This document shows positions 1 to 6,901 of a stretch of DNA of 12,883 nucleotides, one piece after another. Every line of letters starts with the position of its first letter. The stretch's first letter is position 1. Source of the DNA: Oscillospiraceae bacterium (GTDB taxonomy: Bacteria > Bacillota > Clostridia > Oscillospirales > Ruminococcaceae). A program made the translations under genes and the position numbers. A model generated the notes under the pieces. It saw only the letters and a list, made by a program, of their open reading frames with translations, made no database searches and had not been told where the DNA came from. The stretch is from assembly GCA_031285945.1 (NCBI GenBank), contig JAITVF010000099.1, forward strand, positions 1 through 12,883. The letters run 5' to 3'.

Positions 1-120
1 TTCATTATATTCCCCAAGAATTGGTTCCTGCTCTGTAGTGATATTTTCTGCAAACACTGAGGAAGACAGCCCGAACACCATGACTACAACAAGCAACAAA
101 CTGATAATGCGCTTTTTCAC
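1..120 (-). CDS. N-terminus of a secreted protein (partial, cut by window edge)
   Basis: Only the first 40 residues lie in the window, read from a GTG at 120-118 toward the window start. They form a classic signal peptide: a basic start (VKKR), a hydrophobic core (ISLLLVVVMVFGL) and a small-residue region ending VFA, with probable cleavage before Glu25. The mature part seen (ENITTEQEP and on) is acidic and polar. The start rests on a GGGGA ribosome binding site about 7 bases upstream; the nearby ATG is followed at once by a stop codon. The protein is therefore probably exported, but nothing in the mature portion identifies its function. Confidence 0.7.
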   Translation of the reverse strand, partial: MKKRIISLLLVVVMVFGLSSSVFAENITTEQEPILGEYNE

Positions 121-338
121 TTACATTTCCCCATTTTGTCGATTCCAATGATGTATATTCCGATATAGACTATGCCAGATGGCGGACTAAGACAAGGCGG
201 CTTTCGCGGAATGGAAGTTGCGGCAGGACACCGAAACATCGCCAGAGAGAAAACTGGCAAGTTGACATGGGAGAGGGCGGGAGTGATTCTGCCCTCTATC
301 GCATTCTCACTGTATAGCAACCGCAGGGGTGCGTGGCA

Positions 339-405
339 GGCCGCGAAGTGGCCTTAACGGATGGGACGCAAGCCTCCATCCGAGGGGTATGGGGCAGCGC
401 CCCAT
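339..405. other. Cluster of three GC-rich hairpins in a gene-free stretch
   Basis: The 377 bases between the secreted-protein start and the ATPase end (121-497) hold no convincing gene. They do hold three consecutive inverted repeats: GGCC at 339-342 with GGCC at 350-353; GGATGG at 359-364 with CCATCC at 376-381; and ATGGGGC at 389-395 with GCCCCAT at 399-405 around a 3-base loop. None is followed by a T-run, so a simple terminator is unlikely. A structured non-coding element or a mobile-element end or repeat is possible. The function is unknown. Confidence 0.4.
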
Positions 406-497
406 CAAGCGGCAGGCGGGCTCCTTTGGAGTCCACCATGCCCAGCTTGCCAATACCTAATCAGCGCGGGAATACCCAAATACAACAAAAGGCACTC

Positions 498-1970
498 TTA
501 AGCATTCAGCCCGCGCCAGACACCTATATGTATAATCATTTTCTGATTACGGTCAAGTTTCCCCTCGTTGCGAATAATTGATCTTATGTGAGCATATGGC
601 TTTGAAGTGTCGATGTTTTGAATCATGCCTACATCATAAAGGTAGTAAGCCAATTCTTCTACATCCATGCTAATTTCCTTTACCGCTTTATACCGATCAT
701 AAAAATCACTCAGCGAGAATGGGCGACTTCCGAGCAATCTTAACATATCAAAAACAGGATCGACTCGTTTAAGTATAGGATTGATTTCATTTGCAAGTTC
801 ACTACTTACAAGCCAATAGGAATACTTTTTCTCTGCATTCAGAATGGTTCGAAAATACAGTTGTCTTGAATCTCTGGCCTCTGCTTGAATATATTTGCAA
901 AACTGTACCAAGTCGCGCGGTCGATGAAGTGTACGATCGACCATGTATTGAAATATACTTTGCACATGATGTCTACGATTCTTGAGATCGATATGCTCGT
1001 TATCAAAAATCATATCGAATGAAACAGAATCATCAATAGACGTTGAGATACGCTTATTAAGCATTTGCAATAAGTGTGAATTTTTCCAGTCATTGCGGTT
1101 GATAATGGCCCAATTGATATTCGTCTTGTAATCATCCCAACGTGCACTCTCGGCATCCCTTGGCCCAAGCTCCCGATAAATGTCTGAATCTTAAGTACAA
1201 TATGACTTTTGCTCCGGAAATGTTTTTTTGTCTAAATGTCTGATTGATTTGGTAAACGACCTTAAACAGACTAATTATAGCGTGATAGTACTGTTCAAGG
1301 TTTTGATACTGATTGTAGTTATCATCTAAGCGGTCAAACTGTATAATATACTGCTCACTATCGGCACAAGTAATAAGATAGTTGACAATCAATTCGAAGA
1401 TCCGAGAATTGATTTGGGTAACTTTCCATTTGCGGATCCGATATTCATGCTTTTTTCAGATTCTCTCGAAGCATGTACACCCCCAAAAGCCAAGCCACCA
1501 TTTATTTTGGTTGTGTAGTTAATAATTTCCTTGTGCAACTCAACGACATCTCCTAAGCATTGCTCAACATACCGAGATATCTCTTCGTGATGAGAATTGC
1601 TGGAAACGGAACATTTGGCAATCATGCATGCAAAAATGCTCAATATAAGATTCTTCCACACACTCTGATATTGATTTGGCATAGCAAAGCTATCATCACT
1701 TAGATTCAATAGCTTTTCAAATGGAAAATCACCAAAATCTTTGTTTTCCACAATGACGCCACGTCGCGTTCCTTGCTCCGCAATCATACGGTAAATTGAA
1801 GATTTTCCAGTTCCTTTTTTCCCTACCACATAGAAAATTCTATCGCGTACAATTTTATTCCAATAGTCGTTATCCAAAAAATACCGAGTTAAATTTGGAT
1901 CCCCATATCCATCGATTTCACCAAAATCTACTCTCAATAGGTTTTCGATGGAATGTTTACCGTTGTTCAT
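498..1970 (-). pseudogene. Sll1717-like P-loop ATPase, interrupted by two compensating frameshifts
   Basis: Three adjoining reading segments form one protein of about 490 residues. Segment 1 (1970 to about 1424) starts MNNGKHSIENLL and carries Walker A, GKKGTGKSS, at residues 50-58. Segment 2 (about 1424 to 1188) has the Walker B-like FDRLDD. Segment 3 (about 1188 to 498) has the helical C-terminal part. A missing base in the AAA run near 1423-1425 and an extra base near 1187-1188 move the frame out and back; with both corrected, the joins read GKVTQINSRIFELIVNYL and LYLRSDIYRELG, as expected for the family. The start at 1970 is preferred over the ATG at 1985 because a G-rich ribosome binding site (GGGGGGGA) precedes it. 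The cellular role of this ATPase family is not settled. The gene is AT-rich relative to its neighbours and lies just 3' of a tRNA-Ser, which suggests acquisition by transfer. The indels could be real or sequencing errors. Confidence 0.7.
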
Positions 1971-2069
1971 AGCCGTCCCCCCCATAGCTTAGTCACAATC
2001 TCCATCATAGTTGCGCTCAGTATATTGTACAGAAGAGATCATAATTACCTACCATTTTATAAAACGAAC

Positions 2070-2107
2070 AAACCCGAACCCGCCGCCTACTGGCACGAGT
2101 TCGGATT
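2070..2107 (-). terminator. Probable intrinsic terminator of tRNA-Ser
   Basis: Just downstream of the tRNA-Ser on the minus strand, CCGAACTC pairs with GGGTTCGG (one G-T pair) around a loop of about 15 bases. The stem is followed by GTTTGTTCGTTTT. An AAA before the stem faces TTT after it, so it could also work from the other side. Confidence 0.5.
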
Positions 2108-2117
2108 TGTCACAAAA

Positions 2118-2205
2118 TGGCGGAGGGTTAGGGATTCGAACCCTAGGTGAGTTACCCCACACAGCATTTCGAGTGCTGCACCTTCGACCACTCGGACAAC
2201 CCTCC
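2118..2205 (-). tRNA. tRNA-Ser(CGA)
   Basis: The minus-strand transcript begins GGAGGGT and ends ACCCTCC, then G as discriminator and an encoded CCA (2120-2118), giving a perfect 7-bp acceptor stem. The D-arm contains GTCCGAGTGGTC and the T-arm GGTTCGAATCC. The anticodon stem GCAGCA/TGCTGT encloses the loop CTCGAAA with anticodon CGA, which reads UCG (Ser). The long variable arm typical of serine tRNAs follows (GTGGGGTAACTCAC). A consensus promoter and a likely terminator flank it. The AT-rich ATPase gene lies directly beyond its 3' end, a common integration position for mobile DNA, although no repeated 3' end was found in the window. Confidence 0.95.
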
Positions 2206-2216
2206 GCATAACCCAT

Positions 2217-2245
2217 ATAATAACAAAATAAAAGGCCTACGTCAA
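2217..2245 (-). promoter_or_regulatory. Sigma-A promoter of tRNA-Ser
   Basis: On the minus strand, TTGACG (2245-2240) and TATTAT (2222-2217) are separated by exactly 17 bases. The -10 box ends 11 bases before the tRNA 5' end, so transcription would start close to the mature end. Confidence 0.8.
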
Positions 2246-2286
2246 CTGCCGATTTATAAAAACCCTAGTGGTCTGACCGGCCGCTC

Positions 2287-3147
2287 TTAAAAATCCGGAA
2301 CATAAGCATCACTAGCGGAACCGAGCTCCTGCATAAACCCGTTTTTAAGTCCGACGCCGAAAAAATAATCGACCAGCCGGTCATATTCGCGCCGAGTTAT
2401 CCTTCGGTTTATTTCTTCGTATTCGCGCGCCCGGTAGGCGGGAATATACTGCGCCATAAGGCTAACGTAAGCTTTCGGCAGATTGTTTGAAATCCAGTCG
2501 AGAATTTGCTTAGAGTCCTCCTCAAGCCCCGGCAAAGCCAGGTGGCGGATGATAAGGCCCTTTCTCGCGAGCCCGTTATCATCGAGCTCAAGCTCCCCCG
2601 TCTGCCTGCGCATTTCGAGTATCGCCTTTGTCGCGCCCTCAAAATAGCCCCTTACCCCCGAATACTTCAGCGCGAGTCCGTCGGAAAAATACTTGAGATC
2701 GGGCAGGTAAACGTCTACTAGCCCTTCCAGCTCCCGCAAGGCCTCAACGGTTTCAAAGGCGTTTGTGTTGTATACTACGGGAATATAACGCCCCGATTTT
2801 TTAGCGGCTCTTATGGCGGAGGCGATCGGGGGGATAAAAGCGGTTGGAGTAACAAGATTTATGTTGTGGGCTCCCCGCTCCTGGAGCTCTATAAATATTT
2901 GTGGAAGGCGCTCCGTGAATATCTCGTCCCCCGCGCCACGGCTTATTTTATGATTCTGGCAATATACGCAGCGCAGATTGCAGCCCGAAAAAAAGACGGC
3001 CCCCGAGCCATTCGTCCCGCTTATGGGGGGTTCTTCCCACCGGTGGAGTAAATACCTCGCGACCGTAACCCTTTCACCGAGGCCGCAAAACCCGCGCTCC
3101 ACGGCCCTGTCCTTAGAGCACCGCCGGTTACAAAGCTCGCACAGCAT
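2287..3147 (-). CDS. PflX-like radical SAM protein (COG1313 type)
   Basis: A 286-residue protein of the radical SAM superfamily, resembling proteins annotated as PflX or pyruvate-formate-lyase-activating-like. The [4Fe-4S]/SAM motif is C56-x3-C60-x2-C63 in SGCNLRCVYCQN, preceded by the family block WEEPPISGTNGSG (residues 37-49). The N-terminus has further cysteines (C3, C6, C10, C21), also seen in this family. Later blocks include DVYLPDLKY and a C-terminal SLMAQYIP. The start at 3147 rather than the ATG at 3162 is chosen because GGAGG lies about 8 bases before it and overlaps the upstream ATG. It is a cytoplasmic iron-sulfur enzyme whose substrate has not been established for this branch; activation of a glycyl-radical enzyme is only a guess from the name. 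No partner gene is adjacent, and it is divergent from rfbF. Confidence 0.85.
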   Translation of the reverse strand: MLCELCNRRCSKDRAVERGFCGLGERVTVARYLLHRWEEPPISGTNGSGAVFFSGCNLRCVYCQNHKISRGAGDEIFTERLPQIFIELQERGAHNINLVTPTAFIPPIASAIRAAKKSGRYIPVVYNTNAFETVEALRELEGLVDVYLPDLKYFSDGLALKYSGVRGYFEGATKAILEMRRQTGELELDDNGLARKGLIIRHLALPGLEEDSKQILDWISNNLPKAYVSLMAQYIPAYRAREYEEINRRITRREYDRLVDYFFGVGLKNGFMQELGSASDAYVPDF

Positions 3148-3185
3148 GAATATAGCCTCCAATCAGGCCGGTTTTGCCCAAAACA

Positions 3186-3214
3186 GTAACATAATCGCGC
3201 AAAAACGATATAAT
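3186..3214 (+). promoter_or_regulatory. Candidate promoter for rfbFG
   Basis: A perfect -10 box TATAAT (3209-3214) lies 37 bases before the rfbF start. The best -35 at 17-base spacing is GTAACA (3186-3191), which is weak. The pflX-like gene leaves in the other direction from the same 104-base gap, for which no clear promoter was seen. Confidence 0.45.
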
Positions 3215-3251
3215 ATAAATGAAAAGAGAAGAATATAAGGGGGCCCAATAT

Positions 3252-4025
3252 ATGAAAACAGTTATTCTTGCGGGCGGGTTCGGCACCCGTATCTCGGAGG
3301 AATCGGGCCTGCGTCCCAAGCCGATGATCGAAATCGGCGGCGCTCCGATTCTTTGGCACATCATGAAGTACTATTCCCATCACGGCTTTAACGAGTTCGT
3401 TATATGCTGCGGCTACAAGGGGTATATGATAAAGAAATTCTTTGCCGATTACTACCTCCACCGCTCCGACCTGACCTTTGACTTTACCTGTGAAAACAGT
3501 ATAATAATACATAACAACGAGTCGGAGCCTTGGAAAGTCACCCTCGTGGACACGGGCCCCGAGACCCAGACCGGCGGCCGGATAGCCCGCATACGCCCCT
3601 ACACCGGAGGGGAAGCCTTTATGCTCACCTATGGCGACGGCGTAAGCGACGTTGACATTAAGGCCCTTCTAATTCGCCACAGGGAGCTGGGAGTAGCCGC
3701 CACTCTGACCGCAGTCCGGCCGGGAGGGCGCTTTGGCGTCCTTGATACCGGCGACGGCGATTTCGTTACAGGCTTCCGGGAAAAGGCAAAGACCGATTCG
3801 GGCTGGATCAACGCCGGCTTTATGGTGATGGAGCCTGAGGTCTTCGATTATCTTGACGGCGACGGATGCGTCCTTGAACGCTCCCCCATGGAGCGCCTCG
3901 CCAAAGAAGGCAAGCTGGGTGTATACAGGCACGAAGGCTTCTGGCAGTGCATGGATACCCTGCGAGATAAGCAGCTGCTTGAGGAGCTGCTCAAAAAGGG
4001 CGAAGCCCCCTGGAGGGTATGGTAA
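3252..4025 (+). CDS. rfbF: Glucose-1-phosphate cytidylyltransferase
   Basis: The enzyme makes CDP-glucose from CTP and glucose-1-phosphate, the first step toward CDP-linked deoxysugars in cell-surface polysaccharides. The N-terminal nucleotidyltransferase signature is complete: LAGGFGTRISEES followed by RPKPMIEIGG (residues 6-30). The metal/substrate motif YGDGVSD is at residues 127-133 and INAGFMVMEPEVFDY follows later. Its 257 residues equal the usual RfbF length. The start at 3252 is chosen because an AAGGGGG ribosome binding site precedes it and the family begins MKTVILAGG; the in-frame ATG at 3219 would add an unrelated 11-residue tail. Its stop TAA shares one base with the rfbG start (TAATG), so the two are translationally coupled. 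Confidence 0.95.
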   Translation: MKTVILAGGFGTRISEESGLRPKPMIEIGGAPILWHIMKYYSHHGFNEFVICCGYKGYMIKKFFADYYLHRSDLTFDFTCENSIIIHNNESEPWKVTLVDTGPETQTGGRIARIRPYTGGEAFMLTYGDGVSDVDIKALLIRHRELGVAATLTAVRPGGRFGVLDTGDGDFVTGFREKAKTDSGWINAGFMVMEPEVFDYLDGDGCVLERSPMERLAKEGKLGVYRHEGFWQCMDTLRDKQLLEELLKKGEAPWRVW

Positions 4026-5107
4026 TGAATAACGCGAGCTTCTGGCGGGGAAAACGCGTATTCCTGACAGGGCACACCGGCTTTAAGGGTTCGTGGCTCT
4101 GCAAAATCCTGGAGATTATGGGGGCAAAGGTCACGGGCTACGCCCTTAGTCCCCCTGCCGGCCCTAATCTCTTCGATATCGTAAGACCGGATGTTAACTC
4201 CGCAATTGGAGACATACGAGATTTTGCTTCTCTCTTAGCGGCTTACAAAAAATGCTCGCCCGAGGTGGTTATCCACATGGCGGCTCAGCCGCTGGTCATA
4301 CAGGGCTACCGCGAGCCAGCCGAAACCTATGAGATCAACGTGATGGGGACGGTTAACCTGCTCGAATGCGTAAGGCTTTCAAAAAGCGCAAAAAGCGTCC
4401 TCAACGTTACGACAGACAAGGTTTATCTCAACCGCGAACGCCGGAAAGGCTACCGGGAGGATGATACTCTCTGCGGTCACGACCCTTATTCCAACAGCAA
4501 ATCATGCTCAGAGATCGTAACCCGCGGGTACCAGAAAGCTTTTCTGGCAGAGTCGGGGATTGCCCTTTCCACCGCCCGTTCCGGCAATGTGATAGGCGGC
4601 GGAGATTTCGCCGCAAACAGGCTCCTGCCCGACTGCGCCAGGGCGGCGGCAAATGGCGAGAAGATAGTTATACGCAATCCCAATTCCGTAAGGCCATATC
4701 AGCATGTGCTCGATACCCTTTTCGCGTACCTGCTGATCGCCAGGCGACAGTATGAAGACCCGACTCTTGCGGGCAGCTATAACATAGGCCCCCAAGAGGA
4801 CGGCTGCTTAACAGGCGCAAAGCTCGCCGACCTCTTCTGTGAGGCATGGGGTGAGGGCGCGGGGTGGGAGCATCTGCCCGCCAATACCCCGCGCGAAAGC
4901 GGGCTCTTAACCCTCGACTGCTCTAAAATCAGGCGCACACTTGGCTGGCTCCCCCGCTTAAGCCTCGAAGAAGCGGTCAAGGCCGCCGCCGAGTGGTACA
5001 AAGCTTATTACGGCGGGAGTAATGGCGCGGCAGATATCGTAACCCGGCAGATAAAAGAGTTTGCGCTCCACGGGATAAAGACCGGTCAGGGGGATCTTTT
5101 CGAATAG
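4025..5107 (+). CDS. rfbG: CDP-glucose 4,6-dehydratase
   Basis: A 360-residue NAD-dependent short-chain dehydrogenase/reductase of the extended type, converting CDP-glucose to CDP-4-keto-6-deoxyglucose. Rossmann motif G16-x2-G19-x2-G22 is in TGHTGFKGSW; the catalytic residues appear as TTDK (129-132) and Y155-x3-K159 in DPYSNSKS. The family block ARSGNVIGGGDFA follows, then NSVRPYQHV. The start at 4025 is chosen over the ATG at 4019 because GGAGG (4012-4016) is then correctly spaced and the one-base overlap with rfbF is typical coupling. Downstream enzymes that would finish a dideoxysugar (for example rfbH) are not in the window. The last 22 bases overlap the end of the convergent GtrA gene, and no terminator was seen between them. 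Confidence 0.95.
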   Translation: MNNASFWRGKRVFLTGHTGFKGSWLCKILEIMGAKVTGYALSPPAGPNLFDIVRPDVNSAIGDIRDFASLLAAYKKCSPEVVIHMAAQPLVIQGYREPAETYEINVMGTVNLLECVRLSKSAKSVLNVTTDKVYLNRERRKGYREDDTLCGHDPYSNSKSCSEIVTRGYQKAFLAESGIALSTARSGNVIGGGDFAANRLLPDCARAAANGEKIVIRNPNSVRPYQHVLDTLFAYLLIARRQYEDPTLAGSYNIGPQEDGCLTGAKLADLFCEAWGEGAGWEHLPANTPRESGLLTLDCSKIRRTLGWLPRLSLEEAVKAAAEWYKAYYGGSNGAADIVTRQIKEFALHGIKTGQGDLFE

Positions 5108-5538
5108 AGAATGATCTTGCGGCTGGTAAAATTCCAAGCGTAGGTTAAAATAGCCGCGACGCCTTTGGATACCATAAAATGCAGGTCGGCGATCTCTGTA
5201 AAAAACCACATTAACCCCTCGGTAAGCGCCAGTCCCACCAGCGAAACCGCCATGTAAACCATTACCTCGGCGGACTTTTTAACCGCGGGCTTCTCCTTAA
5301 AAACAAATCGGGTGGAAAGAATATAGTTTACCGTTACCCCCACCACAAAGCTGAGGCCCGCGCAGACAAGGTAATGGAGCCCCGTCAGGGAGATGAGCCA
5401 CAGCACGCCGGCGTCGGCCACAAAGGCGATTCCGCCCACAAAAAGGGCGCGAAACGCCTGAACGGCCACATTACGGGTTGGCTGCACAAACAGGCCGCAC
5501 AAATCCAGCTTAACAGCAAATCCAATCAACTCTCGCAC
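5086..5538 (-). CDS. GtrA-family membrane protein
   Basis: A small integral membrane protein of the GtrA family, associated with moving polyprenyl-linked sugars or with cell-surface glycosylation. Four hydrophobic segments are visible: ALFVGGIAFVADAGVLWLIS, LVCAGLSFVVGVTVNYILS, VMVYMAVSLVGLALTEGLM and a last one around VSKGVAAILTYAWNF. The signatures FxxVGG...AD near the N-terminus and NYxLSTRFVF in the middle match the family. The reading frame extends back to a GTG at 5604, but that codon sits at the predicted transcription start, so the GTG at 5538 (150 residues, normal size) is preferred; neither has a strong ribosome binding site, and a TTG at 5529 is also possible. Proximity to rfbFG suggests a shared surface-polysaccharide role. 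Confidence 0.85.
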   Translation of the reverse strand: MRELIGFAVKLDLCGLFVQPTRNVAVQAFRALFVGGIAFVADAGVLWLISLTGLHYLVCAGLSFVVGVTVNYILSTRFVFKEKPAVKKSAEVMVYMAVSLVGLALTEGLMWFFTEIADLHFMVSKGVAAILTYAWNFTSRKIILYSKRSP

Positions 5539-5604
5539 CTTAAGCTTACCACATTTCTCGCTAAAATCAGCAGCCGCCCTCTTCTCCGGACAGCTGCCAG
5601 ACAC

Positions 5605-5633
5605 AGTATATCACATAATTCTCCCGGCCACAA
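5605..5633 (-). promoter_or_regulatory. Candidate promoter of the GtrA gene
   Basis: On the minus strand TTGTGG (5633-5628) and TATACT (5610-5605) are separated by 17 bases. Transcription would begin near 5600-5597, which argues that translation starts further in (GTG at 5538) rather than at 5604. Confidence 0.55.
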
Positions 5634-5718
5634 CAGGGAGAAACGCCGTTCCCACGGCACTTTGCGGCAGGCTGTTGGGGGCAGCGGCGTTATCTTTTCG
5701 CAATTTCAGGCGACCATC

Positions 5719-5747
5719 TTGAATTTTCCGCCTTAAAGCTGTATAAT
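5719..5747 (+). promoter_or_regulatory. Sigma-A promoter of tRNA-Leu
   Basis: TTGAAT (5719-5724), a 17-base spacer and a perfect TATAAT (5742-5747) stand 24 bases before the tRNA 5' end. This is nearly consensus, as expected for a tRNA gene. The rest of the gap after the GtrA promoter (5634-5718) shows nothing else recognisable. Confidence 0.85.
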
Positions 5748-5771
5748 TACAGAGCTGGCCAAAAGCCTTGC

Positions 5772-5853
5772 GCGGGCGTGGTGGAATGGCAGACACGATG
5801 GTCTTAGGAGCCATTGCTTAGGCGTGCAGGTTCAAGTCCTGTCGCCCGCACCA
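5772..5853 (+). tRNA. tRNA-Leu(UAG)
   Basis: The acceptor stem GCGGGCG pairs with CGCCCGC, followed by discriminator A and an encoded CCA (5851-5853). The D-arm region GTGGTGGAATGGCAGACAC is typical of leucine tRNAs. The anticodon loop CTTAGGA carries TAG, reading CUA/CUN, and the T-arm is GGTTCAAGTCC. A short class II variable arm is present. The prophage remnant begins about 270 bases downstream. Confidence 0.95.
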
Positions 5854-5888
5854 TAAAGAGACGCAAGAGTAGATACTCTTGCTCACAG

Positions 5889-5922
5889 CAGTGAAAACCC
5901 GCTTACGAGCGGGTTTTCACTG
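5889..5922 (+). terminator. Terminator-like 15-bp hairpin after tRNA-Leu
   Basis: A perfect 15-bp inverted repeat (5889-5903 with 5908-5922, loop TACG) contains AAAACCCGCT on the left and AGCGGGTTTT on the right, so it could stop transcription from either direction. A second perfect hairpin with a 9-bp stem (5863-5871 with 5874-5882) lies between it and the tRNA and has no T-run. Confidence 0.7.
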
Positions 5923-5958
5923 TGTACATAAAAAATTGGACAAATCATAAAATGTCGT

Positions 5959-6093
5959 ATGGACAAGCGGTTTTTTGATACCCCAACAGCCGAATCTCTC
6001 CTTGATGCATACAAGTTGTCCCGGCGAGACAAGCCCGTACTTTTTTATGCATACCCCAAGCAAGTCCGTGGTTTAATAGAATTCTTGACGTGA
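5959..6093 (+). CDS. Small ORF of 44 residues, unknown function
   Basis: An ATG-started reading frame gives a well-composed 44-residue sequence beginning MDKRFFDTPTAESLLDAY and ending RGLIEFLT, with an Arg/Lys-rich middle (KLSRRDK) followed by PVLFYAYPKQ. Its stop codon abuts a strong terminator-like hairpin (6093-6119), which suggests a real gene end. No ribosome binding site precedes the ATG, and the frame is closed 28 bases upstream by a stop at 5929-5931, so it may be the C-terminal remnant of a larger gene lost by deletion. I do not recognise the family. It lies between the tRNA-Leu and the prophage remains and may belong to either. Confidence 0.35.
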   Translation: MDKRFFDTPTAESLLDAYKLSRRDKPVLFYAYPKQVRGLIEFLT

Positions 6094-6119
6094 AAAGGCG
6101 ATCTTTTGACCGCCTTTTT
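6093..6119. terminator. Bidirectional terminator-like hairpin
   Basis: AAAAGGCG (6093-6100) pairs with CGCCTTTT (6111-6118), with a small inner TC/GA pairing around TTTT. A-runs and T-runs on both sides suit termination of the small plus-strand frame and of the minus-strand recombinase remnant, whose stop codon overlaps it. Confidence 0.7.
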
Positions 6120-6336
6120 ATTTTCCCAAAACGCTGACTTTTACCTGCCTGCCATCCTTAAATTCGACGGTAACATCGCTTTATCTTTTGGCAATCACCC
6201 GCTCCACCGTCCTCCGCCAGTGGATATTCTGCTCCTCAAAGAAGATGTCCACCTCAAGTGCTGAGAGTTCCCGCACCGACGTTAAAACGGTGACAGTATT
6301 TCTCGCAAACCTTGAGATGGACTTTGTAATAAGAAT
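6118..6336 (-). pseudogene. Large serine recombinase remnant (internal deletion, stop codon)
   Basis: Two pieces of a large serine recombinase are joined. The first (6336-6220) reads ITKSISRFARNTVTVLTSVR and then EVDIFFEEQNIH, the end of the catalytic resolvase domain. The second (about 6219-6118) reads WRRTVERVIAK, then SDVTVEFKDGRQVKV, the extreme C-terminus seen in many such enzymes. The large middle with the DNA-binding domains is missing, and an in-frame TAA at 6183-6181 interrupts the C-terminal piece. The N-terminus with the catalytic serine is also absent: upstream the frame closes and a tail-protein fragment is fused. It was probably the integrase of this prophage and cannot be active now. 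Confidence 0.75.
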
Positions 6337-6385
6337 CTATTACACCTGAAAGTTGGCGAGCTGTGTTATAGATGGATATCGGCAC
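6337..6385 (-). pseudogene. N-terminal stub of a phage tail gene
   Basis: A GTG at 6385-6383 with a GGGGGA ribosome binding site 7 bases upstream begins VPISIYNTARQLSGVI, after which the sequence runs out of frame into the recombinase remnant. It starts 21 bases after the distal tail protein stop, where siphoviruses place the next tail gene (tail endopeptidase or spike). Only about 16 codons survive, so the identity rests mainly on position. Confidence 0.4.
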
Positions 6386-6406
6386 GAGGATTCCCCCTTT
6401 ATATTG

Positions 6407-6688
6407 TTACCACCCCAAAAACTGCGGCCTGTAAATCACCGAAACCTCCAGCAAATCAATATTCTCCCCAGCCCCATACCTCAGCGTATTTCCCCCGGTT
6501 CCGAGCTGAAAAAACGTAGACCCCACATCAATCAGCGAAAAGGCGTTTGATTCAACCTCGCCGATAATACTGACCACCCGTTTCCCGGCAAAATGCGTGT
6601 AAACATGAATCTCCTGCTCGGCGATCATAGCGGCATTAATCCGCATAAACTCGCCGGTATCCACGTTCATAAGCTCTGGATTTACCAC
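6407..6688 (-). pseudogene. Phage distal tail protein (Dit-like), C-terminal part
   Basis: About 93 residues matching the C-terminal half of siphovirus distal tail/tail-component proteins: VNPELMNVDTGEFMRINAAM, then EIHVYTHFAGKRVV, the end-block GNTLRYGAGENIDLLEVSV and a final YRPQFLGW. Intact family members are usually more than 200 residues, so the N-terminal part is gone. Immediately upstream on the same strand lies the tape measure start, and the two frames meet at about 6685-6690 without an intervening gene start. This is a deletion junction. Confidence 0.7.
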
Positions 6689-6792
6689 ATTTCACTGCCC
6701 AGGACTTTGAAAGTCTGCTTTATGTCGCGCAGGGCGTCTTTGAAGGCCTTTTCGCCTTCGATGCCGATTCGGAGGCCGAAGTCGTTGGGCAT
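6682..6792 (-). pseudogene. Phage tail tape measure protein, N-terminal stub
   Basis: A strong ribosome binding site (GGGAGGTGATCACCC) precedes the ATG at 6792-6790. The 36 codons read MPNDFGLRIGIEGEKAFKDA, then LRDIKQTFKVLGSEM, the standard start of tape measure proteins in Firmicute siphophages, and end at TGG TAA. Normal members are many hundreds of residues long. The break falls exactly where the distal tail protein fragment begins, so one deletion removed most of this gene and the front of the next. Confidence 0.75.
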
Positions 6793-6901
6793 GGGTGATC
6801 ACCTCCCTAGAACATATGTAAACATTATGTTAATCTTTTGCGATTATTTCCTTTTTCAGGACATTTAGTGCCGTTTTTGCCCTATTTAATGGAAGGGGTT
6901 C

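Noticed and set aside
117..320. 67-residue minus-strand frame upstream of the secreted protein
   Set aside because: No ribosome binding site, unusual composition, and it overlaps the start of the better supported signal-peptide gene.
5772..5853. tRNA-Leu 3' end as the attachment site of the prophage
   Set aside because: No second copy of the tRNA 3' end was seen downstream in the window, and the recombinase is of the serine type, which usually does not use tRNA genes.
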